In this document: positions 24,787 through 33,665 of the stretch, in pieces
Layout: each line of letters begins with the position of its first letter
How positions within the stretch are numbered: the stretch's first letter is position 1
Assembly: GCF_018129085.1 (NCBI RefSeq)
Contig: NZ_JAAGBB010000008.1
Coordinates: 1-64,000, forward strand
DNA length: 64,000 bases
DNA from: Plastoroseomonas hellenica
Lineage (GTDB): Bacteria > Pseudomonadota > Alphaproteobacteria > Acetobacterales > Acetobacteraceae
Direction of reading: 5' to 3'
Notes under the pieces: model-generated
What the model saw: only the letters and a program-made list of their open reading frames with translations
Told to the model about the DNA's origin: nothing
Databases searched by the model: none
Translations under genes and position numbers: made by a program

Positions 24787-25119
24787 TCATCGCCCGTTTC
24801 CACCCGTCGCGCAGCGGTGCGCCTTCACATGGGTGCTGTCGAGCAGGACCTCCGCCGGAGGGCCGCCGGCCGCAGCCAACGCCTCGAAGATCTCGCGCCA
24901 GACGCCTTTCGCCGACCAGCGCACGAACCGATTGTAGAGCGTTTTGCGCGGCCCATACGCCGCCGGCACGTCGATCCAGCGACCGCCCGACTGCAGTGCC
25001 ACCACGATACCGCTGATCACCCGACGGTCATCCACTCGCGGCACGCCACGCGGCTTGTTCGGCAGCAGCGGCCGCAGCCGATCCCATTGCGCGTCGCTCA
25101 GCCAGAAGCTCTCCGCCAT
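24787..25119 (-). pseudogene. IS5-family transposase, truncated OrfA
   Basis: The 110-residue frame MAESFWLSDAQWDRLRPLLP, WIDVPAAYGPRKTLYNRFVRWSAKGVW and EVLLDSTHVKAHR is the first half of an IS5-family transposase with the first catalytic Asp. It stops after CATGGNGR, where relatives continue into the rest of the catalytic domain. The intact side keeps GGGTCCGGACCC (25183-25194) next to CTAG (25194-25197), probably the IS end and target. The other half is deleted at about 24787. Confidence 0.8.
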
Positions 25120-25293
25120 CGACCGTTTCCCCTCAACGGGAACGGTGAATCACAGCACGCCGCGTCGCGCCAAACGCTTTATGGGTCCGGACCCTAGGCC
25201 GAGTTTCTGGTATCCAGGCCATGTGAGGAAACGCGGCGGAGCCGCGTCCCTCCCAGCCAGCAGAGATGCTTCGCGAGGTCCGTCGATACTGCG

Positions 25294-25986
25294 TCAGCGA
25301 AGTGCGCCGATAACTGCCTCTGCCAGCGCGGCGGTCGAGGTCGGATTCTGGCCTGTCAGAAGGTTGCCGTCCCGCACGACGTAGGAACCCCAGTTCGGGC
25401 CCTGCTCGAAGACCGCCCCGCGCTTCCGCAGGCTGTCCGCAAGCAGCCACGGCGCATTTGCCGCGGTGCCGAACTCGATCTCCTCCTCGTCGGTAAAGGA
25501 CGTCATCCTACGCCCGGCGAAGGGCCAGCCATTCTCGTCGCTCGCAGCAAGCAGGGCGGCGGGTCCATGGCAAACTGCCGCGATTAGCTTCGACGCTGTG
25601 TTCGCTCTGACTAGGATGCGACCCATATCGGGGTCCTTGTAGAGATCCTCGACAGGGCCATGACCTCCGGGGATCACGATGGCGTCGAACTGATCAGGGT
25701 CGATGTCGGCCAAGACGAGCGGATTGTTGAGGCGTTTGGCGTTCTGCGCCAGATATTCTCGGTAACGCTCGGCGGTTTCCGGGCCGATGATTTTCGTGTC
25801 CAGGCTGAGCGCGTCGATGGTGGGCGACACGCCACCGGGCGTGGCGAGGTCGACGCTGAAGCCTGCGTTGATCAAGGCCTCGTCCATCAAGATGAATTCC
25901 TCAGCCCAGATGCCGGTGTCGTAGGTCGATCCGTCGGCTCGCGTCCACTTGTCCGCTGCAGACAGCACAGTCAGCACGCGTGTCAT
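25294..25986 (-). CDS. DJ-1/PfpI family protein (Hsp31-like glyoxalase or chaperone)
   Basis: A 230-residue type 1 glutamine amidotransferase-like protein. The start MTRVLTVLSAADKW is chosen because GGAG lies six bases before ATG 25986. It has the nucleophile elbow AAVCHGPAALL (catalytic Cys), the acid region IVIPGGHGPVEDLY and the cap loop PTIDALSLD typical of the class I glyoxalase III/Hsp31 branch. Such proteins detoxify methylglyoxal or repair glycated molecules. It is the last gene of the minus-strand set that begins at 28835; spacing to the SDR gene is 70 bases. It looks intact. Confidence 0.88.
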   Translation of the reverse strand: MTRVLTVLSAADKWTRADGSTYDTGIWAEEFILMDEALINAGFSVDLATPGGVSPTIDALSLDTKIIGPETAERYREYLAQNAKRLNNPLVLADIDPDQFDAIVIPGGHGPVEDLYKDPDMGRILVRANTASKLIAAVCHGPAALLAASDENGWPFAGRRMTSFTDEEEIEFGTAANAPWLLADSLRKRGAVFEQGPNWGSYVVRDGNLLTGQNPTSTAALAEAVIGALR

Positions 25987-26056
25987 CTTCTTCTCCATCG
26001 GTTGATTTGCCGCACCCCCGGACGAGACCGCCGGCGACTGGCTCAGTTGGTGGGGA

Positions 26057-26809
26057 TCAGATGTTCTGACCGCCCGAGACCTCGATGCGCTGGGCGGTGA
26101 TCCACCGGTTGTCCGGGCCAAGCAGGCTTGCGATCGCAGGGCCGATGTCGTCGGGCACCCCGACGCGACCGAGGGCGGTCATGGCGGCGAAGGCCTCGTT
26201 ATAGGCCGGCGTGTCGCGCACCGCTCCGCCGAGGAAGTCGGTCTCGATCGCGCCAGGTGCGATCGCATTGGCGGTGATCCCACGAGCCCCGAGTTCTTTG
26301 GCCATGTAGAGGGTCAGGGTCTCGACGGCGCCCTTCGCCGCCGAATAGGCGGAGAAGCCGGGATAAGAGACCCGGGTCAGGCCGGAGGAGAAGTTCACGA
26401 TCCGGCCACCGTCCGCCAGCAATGGCAGCAGAGCCTGCGTCAGGAAGAACACACCTTTGACGTGGACGTTGAAGATGAGGTCGAACTGGGCCTCGGTGGT
26501 TTCGGCGAAGCCCGCCATCTCGCCGTGTCCCGCGTTGTTGACGAGGTGGTCGAGACTGTCGCGTCCCCACGCCTTTAGCGCCGCACGAACCTGCTCGACG
26601 AAGCCGGGAAACGCTGCGGTGTCGCCGGTGTCGAGCTGGATCGCGACGGCTCGGCGGCCGAGGGCCTCGATCTCCGAGATCACAGCCTTGGCCTCATCGG
26701 CGCGGCTGCGGAAGGTGAAGATCACGTCGCCGCCGTGGCGGGCGATGCTGATAGCGGTGTTGCGGCCCAGGCCGCGGCTGCCGCCGGTTACGATAGAGAC
26801 GGTGCGCAT
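26057..26809 (-). CDS. Short-chain dehydrogenase/reductase
   Basis: A 250-residue classical SDR with cofactor motif TGGSRGLG, NNAG in DHLVNNAGHGEMAG, catalytic Ser in IVNFSSGLTRV and YSAAK (YxxxK). Arg residues after the second strand (FTFRSRADEA) suggest NADP preference. It ends RIEVSGGQNI, the usual SDR tail. The substrate is unknown; the neighbourhood (aldehyde dehydrogenase, DJ-1 protein, LysR regulator) suggests aldehyde or reactive carbonyl handling. Very likely co-transcribed with the DUF2721 gene, whose stop lies 18 bases before its start. Confidence 0.9.
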   Translation of the reverse strand: MRTVSIVTGGSRGLGRNTAISIARHGGDVIFTFRSRADEAKAVISEIEALGRRAVAIQLDTGDTAAFPGFVEQVRAALKAWGRDSLDHLVNNAGHGEMAGFAETTEAQFDLIFNVHVKGVFFLTQALLPLLADGGRIVNFSSGLTRVSYPGFSAYSAAKGAVETLTLYMAKELGARGITANAIAPGAIETDFLGGAVRDTPAYNEAFAAMTALGRVGVPDDIGPAIASLLGPDNRWITAQRIEVSGGQNI

Positions 26810-26826
26810 TTCAGAGAGTCCTGTTG

Positions 26827-27345
26827 CTAGAGGTGTGGGGTCTCAGACCGCCGTTTCGAGCAGCCTGGGTTCGTGGCGACGTCGCCGTCGGACGTGCGGT
26901 GGAGGCGGAGCAGCGCTTCGCCGCATGCGCTTTCGAGGAAGAGGGTCGCGGTGGCCGCCAGCAGGGCGACGAGACCGCCGCTTCCGAACGTCAGCATGAC
27001 CAGGCTGACGGCAGAGGCCGCAGCCGCGCGGCTCTGCACCAGGAAGGCGCCGGCCAGGCCCAGGACGGTGGTGGCCGCGAACAGCGCCACCGCGCCGTTG
27101 AGCAGGCTGAGTCCGCGCAACTGCAAGCGGATGCGCCGCAGGGCGAGGGCGATCGCAGCGTCGGGAGAGACGTACTGCAGGGACACCCTGTCGTCCGCAG
27201 CCGCCAGCGAGGCATTGAACTCACGCCACTGGGTGATCGCCAGGTTGTAGCGTGTGGTCGCGCCGTTCTGCAGGACCGCGCTTGCGTTCGTCAGGATCGC
27301 CGGGCCGGCGATGAAGGAGAGTGAGGGGAAGGGATCTTCGAGCAT
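26827..27345 (-). CDS. DUF2721 membrane protein
   Basis: A 172-residue protein with the DUF2721 hallmark FPSLSFIAGPAILTNASAVL and three membrane helices (N-terminal segment, LSLLNGAVALFAATTVLGLAGAF, AVSLVMLTFGSGGLVALLAATATLFLES). The region between helices 1 and 2 is charged and helical (LALRRIRLQLRGL). Its function is not known for the family. It lies inside a minus-strand operon between the aldehyde dehydrogenase (62 bases upstream) and the SDR gene. Confidence 0.85.
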   Translation of the reverse strand: MLEDPFPSLSFIAGPAILTNASAVLQNGATTRYNLAITQWREFNASLAAADDRVSLQYVSPDAAIALALRRIRLQLRGLSLLNGAVALFAATTVLGLAGAFLVQSRAAAASAVSLVMLTFGSGGLVALLAATATLFLESACGEALLRLHRTSDGDVATNPGCSKRRSETPHL

Positions 27346-27407
27346 GAGGCTTCTCCATCGCCCGGCGGTTGTGCGGCCGGGCGGAGATCGCTGGATCGGA
27401 GGCTGCG

Positions 27408-28835
27408 CTAGCGGACGCTGACGTGCTTCGTGCGCTGGTAGGGCTGAAGGATCTCGACGCCGCCTTCGGTATCGATGCCGCTTTCCTTCCAGCCGCCGAG
27501 CGCCGCCTCGGGATAGTGGGTGACGGGCCCGTTCACCCCGACGACGCCGTATTCGAGCGCTTCCGTCAGTCGCCGCTGGCGGCTGATGTCGTGGGTGACC
27601 ACGTAGGAGGCGAGGCCGAACTCGGGCCGGTTGGCCTTGTCGAGCATGGCCGCCTCGTTGGTGAACGGGAGGATTGGGGCCACGGGACCGAAAGGCTCCT
27701 CGCGCAAGATTTCCGCTTCGTCGGGGACATCGACGATCACCGTCGGCGCGTAGAAGAACCCGCGCGTACCGCTCCGCTTACCGCCGGTCAGGATCGAGGC
27801 GCCGCGCGATCGCGCGTCCTCTACCAGTCCCTCGATCGCGGCGAGCCGGCGGGCGTTGGCGAGCGGGCCCATCTCGCTAGCGGGATCGATACCGGCGCCG
27901 ACGCGAAGTGCCTGCGCGCGGGCGACGAACCGCGCGGTGAATCGCTCGTGGATGGGCGCCTCGACGAAAAAGCGCGACGGGCTGAGGCAGATCTGGCCAG
28001 CGTTGCTGAACTTCGCGGCCGCCATCATATCGGCGGCCCATTCCGGATCGACGTCGCCGCAGACGATCACCGGCGCGTGGCCGCCCAGTTCCATGGTGAC
28101 CGGCTTGATGACGGCGCCGGCGGCCGCTGCGAGATGCTTGCCGACCGGGATCGAGCCGGTGAAAGTCAGTTTCGCGACCTCGCGCGCCGCGATGAGGTGG
28201 TCGGAGATCAGATCCGCATGGCCGAACACGACGGCGATGGCCGCCGGGGTGACGCCCGCCTCGAGCAGGGCGCGCGCCATGACGAGGACAGACCCGGGAG
28301 TTTCCTGCGATGGCTTGCAGATGATCGAGCACCCCGCGCCGAGCGCGCCGGCAAACTTCTTCGCCGCCAGCGCCATCGGGAAATTCCAAGGGGTAAAGGC
28401 CGCAACGACACCGATCGGATGGGTTTGGACCTCGACACGAGCGCCTGGTGTGCGGCCGGAAAGGACGCGGTCGGAGATGCGACGCGCCTCTTCGCCGCCC
28501 CATTCGAGAAAGTCCGCGGACCGCTCGACTTCGGTCCGAGCCTGCTGCACGGGCTTGCCCTGTTCACGCGTGATGGTGAGCGCAGCCACGTCGATATCGG
28601 TGCGCAGGATGTCGGCCGCTCGCTTCAGGATGCGCCCGCGCTCCCACGGCGACGTCGCCGCCCAGTCGCGCAGGCCGCGCGCGGACGCCGCGACCGTCTC
28701 GCGAAGATCCTCTGCCGAGGCGTAGGCGACCTTTCCGATGACCTTTTCGGTCGCCGGATCGACGATCTCGCCGGCTTCTCCGGTCGAACCGGCGCGCTCG
28801 GCGCCTTCGATGAGCAGACGGAACTCGTGGGTCAT
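27408..28835 (-). CDS. gabD: NAD(P)-dependent aldehyde dehydrogenase, succinate-semialdehyde type
   Basis: A 475-residue aldehyde dehydrogenase of normal length. Motifs: FTPWNFPMALAAKK (coenzyme loop), FTGSIPVGKHLA, catalytic Glu in TMELGGHAPVIV, catalytic Cys in NAGQICLSPSRFF and the PFGPVAPI loop. The pattern fits succinate-semialdehyde or related medium aldehyde dehydrogenases (class GabD/SSDH), but substrate assignment from motifs is not firm. First gene of the minus-strand operon and divergent from a LysR regulator, which probably controls it. Confidence 0.85.
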   Translation of the reverse strand: MTHEFRLLIEGAERAGSTGEAGEIVDPATEKVIGKVAYASAEDLRETVAASARGLRDWAATSPWERGRILKRAADILRTDIDVAALTITREQGKPVQQARTEVERSADFLEWGGEEARRISDRVLSGRTPGARVEVQTHPIGVVAAFTPWNFPMALAAKKFAGALGAGCSIICKPSQETPGSVLVMARALLEAGVTPAAIAVVFGHADLISDHLIAAREVAKLTFTGSIPVGKHLAAAAGAVIKPVTMELGGHAPVIVCGDVDPEWAADMMAAAKFSNAGQICLSPSRFFVEAPIHERFTARFVARAQALRVGAGIDPASEMGPLANARRLAAIEGLVEDARSRGASILTGGKRSGTRGFFYAPTVIVDVPDEAEILREEPFGPVAPILPFTNEAAMLDKANRPEFGLASYVVTHDISRQRRLTEALEYGVVGVNGPVTHYPEAALGGWKESGIDTEGGVEILQPYQRTKHVSVR

Positions 28836-29015
28836 GCGTTGGCTCCCGGCGCAGGCAGCGCGCCCTTGGTGCCCGGCGATCCACGCCGGGCGTCAACTAC
28901 GGAAGAGGTGGCAATCCGCCGTCCTCGTCATGCCCAGGCGGTATCTTGTTTGCCCGGCTCGGGCTTCGTACCAGCGCTAATTCACACCGAGAATGACTTC
29001 GTTTATGTAGAGTCC

Positions 29016-29030
29016 ATACCTTGAAGGCAT
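29016..29030. promoter_or_regulatory. Candidate LysR box upstream of the LysR gene
   Basis: ATACCTTGAAGGCAT fits T-N11-A with near-palindromic arms (ATACC and GGCAT, one mismatch). It ends 8 bases before the LysR start, placed for autorepression in the divergent lysR-aldehyde dehydrogenase spacer (28836-29038). Confidence 0.45.
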
Positions 29031-29038
29031 GACACAGG

Positions 29039-29941
29039 ATGGAGCTTCGCCACCTCAGGTACTTCGTCGCTGTCGCCGAGGAAGGCAGCCTCACGGTTGC
29101 TGCCGAACGTCGGCTGCATACTGCGCAGCCATCCTTGAGCCGTCAGCTTCGGGACCTTGAGCTCGAGGTCGGTGCGCAGCTCTTCATCCGCAGCTCCCGG
29201 GGCGTGGAACTCACGCAGGCGGGGCGCGCATTCTTGGAGCACGCCAGGCTGGCGCTGCAGGCGGCGGCCGAAGCGGTCGCCGCCGCGAGGCGCGCGGCGC
29301 GGCCGCCGAAAACCAGCTTCTCGGTTGGCTTTTTGACCGGTCAGGAAGTCGAATGGCTGCGGCACGTCACCCACGTGCTCCGCGCGCAGTTGAAGGACAT
29401 CGACTTCAGGGTCTCGAGCGATTTCTCACCGGACATCGGCGAAGCGATCCAGCGGGGAGAAATCGACCTGGGGTTCTGCCGGCTAGAGCCGCAGCCGGAT
29501 GTAACCTACAAGGTCATCGCGCACGAGCCGATCCTGGTCATCTTGCTCAGAGATCACCCTCTGGCGGCCTACTCCGCGATCGACGCGCGCGACATCGATC
29601 CAACCGCCTTCATCGGCTACTCCGATACGCCGCATGTTCTGCGGGGCGTCGTCGACCGCTATCTTCGGGACCGCGGTCTAGTCATGTCGCCGGCCCACTT
29701 TCTTGACGGCATCGCAACCGGGATCTCGTTGGTGGCGTCCACGGGCGGCGTGACGCTGCTACCTGCATATGTGGAGCCGTTGCTGCCTCGCTCGGTGGTG
29801 AGCAGGCCGTTGACGGGCAATACCCCGGTGATCGAGATTGCCGCAGGCTATCGAGCGGATAACCCTTCGCCCGTATTGCGGTTCTTCCTTGAGAACGTTG
29901 GGCAAATCATCGCTTCACGAGCGGGCGCGGTTCGGGGCTGA
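29039..29941 (+). CDS. LysR-family transcriptional regulator
   Basis: A 300-residue LysR protein. The N-terminal winged helix is canonical (MELRHLRYFVAVAEEGSLTV, then ERRLHTAQPSLSRQLRDLE), followed by the linker helix (LEHARLALQAAAEAVAAARR) and a two-lobed effector domain (SVGFLTGQEVEWLRHVTHVL, then DFRVSSDFSPDIGEAIQRGEIDLGFCR). It reads divergently from the aldehyde dehydrogenase/DUF2721/SDR/DJ-1 operon and is the obvious candidate regulator. The inducer is unknown. Downstream DNA is a collapsed cassette. Confidence 0.92.
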   Translation: MELRHLRYFVAVAEEGSLTVAAERRLHTAQPSLSRQLRDLELEVGAQLFIRSSRGVELTQAGRAFLEHARLALQAAAEAVAAARRAARPPKTSFSVGFLTGQEVEWLRHVTHVLRAQLKDIDFRVSSDFSPDIGEAIQRGEIDLGFCRLEPQPDVTYKVIAHEPILVILLRDHPLAAYSAIDARDIDPTAFIGYSDTPHVLRGVVDRYLRDRGLVMSPAHFLDGIATGISLVASTGGVTLLPAYVEPLLPRSVVSRPLTGNTPVIEIAAGYRADNPSPVLRFFLENVGQIIASRAGAVRG

Positions 29942-30033
29942 TCCGATACTGTTCACCGGCCGAAAGCTGAATTCCCGAACGCCTCGACGCCCGTTCTCAG
30001 GACCCGCCGAAGTTCGCTCATTGTGTGGCGCGT

Positions 30034-30360
30034 TACCGGCGACGCGCCAAGATCACCCGCGACAGCCCCGCCCGGCTGCTCGACCTGTAGCCGCCGGCAA
30101 TGGCGGGCTTCCGGGAGGCGGCAGCCGGTCCGAGGGGATCCCCTGGCGGTTCGCTCTCAGTCGCGTTGAGAGGAGAAGGCCGAACTTGGCCGGCTGTCGG
30201 TAGCATCGCTCTGCGACCAATTCGCCGCGGCGCTGAATGCCGACGCCGGACGGGTGCCGCTGGAGCGGCGCGCCGACTGGGTGCTGCTGGTGATGCGCGC
30301 GGCGGCCGATTGGCTCAGCGCGCGCCTGCAGCCCGGCATTATTGTGTTCGGCCGTGGCAA
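30034..30360 (+). pseudogene. Collapsed second copy of the recombinase/YubB/ScpA-like cassette
   Basis: Four collinear blocks match the cassette at 11.36-12.50 kb: 30034-30090 with the recombinase 3' end (11358-11414, stop included); 30100-30155 with the YubB-like gene (11533-11588, FREAAAG region); 30174-30283 with the ScpA-like gene (12198-12308, LGRLSVASLCDQF to ERRADWV); and 30284-30360 with 12421-12498 (LLVMRAAADWLSARLQ). The intervening stretches are deleted. Identity by eye is high but not complete, so the copy is old. None of the three fragments can be functional. Confidence 0.9.
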
Positions 30361-30364
30361 AGCG

Positions 30365-30991
30365 TTATGACCCTGCGAAGGTGGCCCCGGCATCCGGCTG
30401 CAGCGTCGCCCTGAAGGCCGGGTTGTCCAACGCCTGGTCGATGGCCTGGCCGAGCACGCGCGTCGTCAGGGCATGCAACTCCTCGACGGAGCCGAAGACC
30501 CCGGCCGCTGTGAAGAGATGACCGTCGACCTCATAGACCCGGACGGTGTCGGCCCACAACTGGCGCCCGCTCTCGGCATCATGCAAGGTCAGCCGCAATG
30601 CGACGGTCGCTTCGCGGCGGACATACTGGTTAGCGTCGAACTGGGTGACATCGACCGTGAGTCGGCGCCGCGCGGCAGCGCCTTCCGCGAGTAAGCCGCG
30701 CGCGCGCAGCCCCGCACGCAGCGCCCGCGCGACCACTTGATCGATTGGCACATCGGCCTGCAGCGCTTTGAGCGGGTTGCCGTAGCCGCCGCGGATCGTG
30801 CCCACCCAGACCGGGTCTTCCCGCCCCGTGTGGCGACTGAGCGTCACCTGTCCCACATCGACGAGCGGCTGCGCCCCGGCGGCACGGGTGACGGTCGCGG
30901 GTGCCGTGTAGTTCAGCGGCATCTGGGTGGTGCCGCAGGCCGCCAGCGACAGCAGCACCAGGATCGTAGCCACTGCTTTTAGTATACACAT
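30365..30991 (-). CDS. Putative lipoprotein
   Basis: A 208-residue protein with a lipoprotein signal: MCILKAVATILVLLSLAAC, lipobox LAAC with Cys19, then GTTQMPLNY. The mature part is a soluble alpha/beta domain (VDVGQVTLSRHTGREDPVWVGTIRGGYG, DVPIDQVVARALRAGLRARGLL, TVDVTQFDANQYVRREATVALRLTL) of the YajG-like lipoprotein style. Residue 2 after Cys is Thr, so outer-membrane sorting is expected. It stands alone; its end is five bases from the collapsed cassette. The molecular role is unknown. Confidence 0.82.
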   Translation of the reverse strand: MCILKAVATILVLLSLAACGTTQMPLNYTAPATVTRAAGAQPLVDVGQVTLSRHTGREDPVWVGTIRGGYGNPLKALQADVPIDQVVARALRAGLRARGLLAEGAAARRRLTVDVTQFDANQYVRREATVALRLTLHDAESGRQLWADTVRVYEVDGHLFTAAGVFGSVEELHALTTRVLGQAIDQALDNPAFRATLQPDAGATFAGS

Positions 30992-31364
30992 GCGCGTCTT
31001 CCCCCAAAAGTTTCGCTGTCCTGGGGAATATCGGACATCATTGCTGAGGTTATATTAACGGCTGAGGCCGATGCGTTGTGGCGCCCAGCCCCTAGCCTTT
31101 CCGGAATTTTGCGCAGACCGCGCCCTGAACAGCCGAGCAGGCCTGGATTCCGGGCTTCGATCCGCCAAGCTCAACGGGATTGTCCGCCTGCTGGGCATAT
31201 GGCCCTCCACCAGCAAGAAAAGGCGCTGCAAACCGAGCTCGTGTGGGATCATGAGACGCCGCGGCACCACATTGTTGACGCTCCCTCGTCGCCAGGGCCC
31301 TCTCAGGCTGGATATTCCTGCCTCACTCCAGCGCACCCGAAACCGAACTCCGGGGGATGCCGGA
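30992..31364. other. No recognisable gene
   Basis: 373 bases between the lipoprotein start and the flavoprotein stop. An AT-richer stretch at about 31045-31060 (GGTTATATTAACGG) may be part of the lipoprotein promoter. I find no gene or terminator. Confidence 0.4.
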
Positions 31365-33050
31365 TTACTGCCTCATACCCGGCAGGCGTCCGACATTTCG
31401 TGCCAGGAAAGAATGGATCTGCGCGATGACGGCGGCACCCTCGCCGACGGCGGCGGCGACCCGTTTGGTCGAGCCGGCACGTACGTCTCCAACGGCGAAA
31501 ATGCCGGGGCAACTCGTTTCCAGCGGCAGTCGCTCGCCATCACCGACGCGTTCCCCCGTGAGAACGAAGCCCTTTCCATCGATCGCGACACAGCCGTCGA
31601 GCCAGCTCGTATTGGGATCGGCACCGATGAACAGGAAGAGATGGCGCGACGCGCACTCCTCGGTCTCGCCGGTTCGGACGTCACGGAACGTGGCGCCGGT
31701 CAGACCAGTCTCGCGATCGCCATGCAAGCCTGCAATCTCGCTGCCCACATGCAGTTCGATATTGGGCAATGCTGCGATCCGGTCGATCAGATACTGGGAC
31801 ATGGTCTGCTCGAGCGGTCGCCGGACAACGAGATGCAGGTGCCTGACCTGTGGTGCGAGATAGGCAACGGCCTGGCCGGCCGAGTTGCCGCCACCGACCA
31901 GAGTGACTTCCTCTCCGGCACAAAGGCGCGCCTCGATCGGCGAAGCCCAGTAGGAGACGCCGGCCCCCTCCAGCGCATCGACATTGGGAACATCAGGCCG
32001 GCGGTAGCGCGCTCCCGACGCGATCACGATGGAACGCGCCCGTGCAGTACATCCATTGCTGAGCTCGAGGGAGAATGGAGCTTCCGCATCGGCTCCATGA
32101 CAGCACAGCTTTCCAACGGTCAGCGGGATCGCGAGCTCGGCGCCGAACTTCGTCGCCTGATTGAAGGCACGGCCCGCGAGAGCCTGTCCGGAAATACCGG
32201 TCGGAAAACCGAGATAGTTCTCGATCCGGGCGGATGCGCCTGCCTGGCCACCGAAGGCCCGCGAATCGAGAACTAGAACAGACAGGCCCTCAGATGCCCC
32301 ATACACGGCAGTGGCCAGCCCCGCCGGCCCCGCTCCGACGATCGCCACGTCATAGACGCTCTTCGGATCGAGATCCGGCATGATGCCGAGACAGGACGCA
32401 GCATCCGCATCGCTCGGATTTCGAAGCAACGTGCCGTTCGGACAGATCATCAACGGCAGATCTTCAGATGCGATGCCGAGCCGCTCAACCAGCTCGCGCC
32501 CCTCAGCCTCGCATGCGGCGATGATGGCGTGGGGATAGCCGTTGCGGGTCAGAAACCCGGACAACCTGACGATGTCCGGGGCATCCCGGCGTCCAACCAG
32601 GACCGACCCTGCGCCGCCGATCCGCCCTTCCTCGATCAGCGATACGCGTCGGAGGATAAAGGCGCGCATGATCGCTTCACCGAGATCCGCCGACCCAATG
32701 ACAAGCGCACGAAGATGTGGCGCATCAAAGGGTATCGCCAGCACGCCCTTGTCGCCCGCGACCACCGACGCCAGGGTGGCGTGCCCGGACAACTGATTGG
32801 TCTCGCCGGTGAACTGGCCGGGTGCGTAAGTGGCGATCACGGACGACCTGCCAGCCGCGCCGCGCTGAATCGCGTCAGCCGAGCCCTCAAGAAGCAGCCA
32901 AGAGGGGGCGTTGCGAGTGCCGATTTCATAGAGGATGTCACCTGGGCCGAAGCGGCGCGGCTCACCGCTCGCGAAGCGTCGAGCCGTGCCGATTTGAAGA
33001 GCCGAAAGTGTCGGATAGGTCTGCCCTTTCCGATCGTCGCTAATCGCCAT
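31365..33050 (-). CDS. cNMP-binding domain fused to thioredoxin-reductase-like flavoprotein
   Basis: A 561-residue protein. Residues 20-140 form a Crp-like cyclic-nucleotide-binding domain (FGPGDILYEIGTRNAPSWLL, YAPGQFTGETNQLSG). A thioredoxin-like segment (165-225; GRRDAPDIVRLSGFLTRNGY) follows. From about 250 there is a TrxB-type FAD/NADPH oxidoreductase (DVAIVGAGPAGLATAVYGASEG; GGQAG; VTLVGGGNSAGQAVAYLA; GIFAVGDVRAG). The paired redox cysteines (CATC) of true thioredoxin reductase are absent. Known as cNMP-domain thioredoxin-disulfide-reductase-like proteins; the electron acceptor is unknown. Single-gene unit. Confidence 0.85.
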   Translation of the reverse strand: MAISDDRKGQTYPTLSALQIGTARRFASGEPRRFGPGDILYEIGTRNAPSWLLLEGSADAIQRGAAGRSSVIATYAPGQFTGETNQLSGHATLASVVAGDKGVLAIPFDAPHLRALVIGSADLGEAIMRAFILRRVSLIEEGRIGGAGSVLVGRRDAPDIVRLSGFLTRNGYPHAIIAACEAEGRELVERLGIASEDLPLMICPNGTLLRNPSDADAASCLGIMPDLDPKSVYDVAIVGAGPAGLATAVYGASEGLSVLVLDSRAFGGQAGASARIENYLGFPTGISGQALAGRAFNQATKFGAELAIPLTVGKLCCHGADAEAPFSLELSNGCTARARSIVIASGARYRRPDVPNVDALEGAGVSYWASPIEARLCAGEEVTLVGGGNSAGQAVAYLAPQVRHLHLVVRRPLEQTMSQYLIDRIAALPNIELHVGSEIAGLHGDRETGLTGATFRDVRTGETEECASRHLFLFIGADPNTSWLDGCVAIDGKGFVLTGERVGDGERLPLETSCPGIFAVGDVRAGSTKRVAAAVGEGAAVIAQIHSFLARNVGRLPGMRQ

Positions 33051-33665
33051 GGTGTGAACTCCGTATCGGCCTATGCATCCTGCTGATGCGTGACATCGTC
33101 CGGCATCAATTCGTCAGCCTACGCTGCGCACCACCCAAGCCAACTCTTTCCGCAGGTCGTCTACCGCGTACATCCCCGCGCACGCCATGGCGGCTTACGC
33201 GGGTGCGAGCTGAGGCGCCTTCGGCAGGGTGAGCGCGAATACGAGAAGGCGCAGAAGCGTCAGGCCGCCCCCGACGGGCGGCTGGTGGCATCCGTGAGAC
33301 GGTCACGTCCGCACTCCCATCGCCTCCCCCGCCGTTACCGGCGGATGACAGATCCAGCACCGCCACCCAGGCCCAGGCCCCGGCCCGCGGCCACCACCAC
33401 CGTCCGCCGGCCTTCGGGATGGCCATTCGGGTAACACAGCGCGTAAGCGGTTGATTCAGAGGGATGCCGCCGGCTGAGTGCTGGGGCTGCCGGGGAGGGG
33501 GGACATCCTCAGCGGGGGCGCTAACCAGCGGACATGGTCGCCTGCCTTCCCGATGGCCTCCGCGACAGACCCCGCCGGTCCTGCGGCCCAGCACCCAATG
33601 GCATCAACGTGCCCGCGTGGCCGCGATCGCCCTTCTCCAGGAGCACGCTCTCTTCCCGCCCCAGA
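33051..33665. other. No recognisable gene
   Basis: About 615 bases upstream of the broken methyltransferase. Frames on both strands are Arg/Pro/Gly-rich and without family likeness. The left end (33051-33110, less GC-rich) probably contains the flavoprotein promoter. Confidence 0.45.

Noticed and set aside
31071-32276. 401-codon plus-strand frame
   Set aside because: Antisense to the cNMP/thioredoxin-reductase gene, whose motifs are unmistakable; the frame is a GC-rich mirror.
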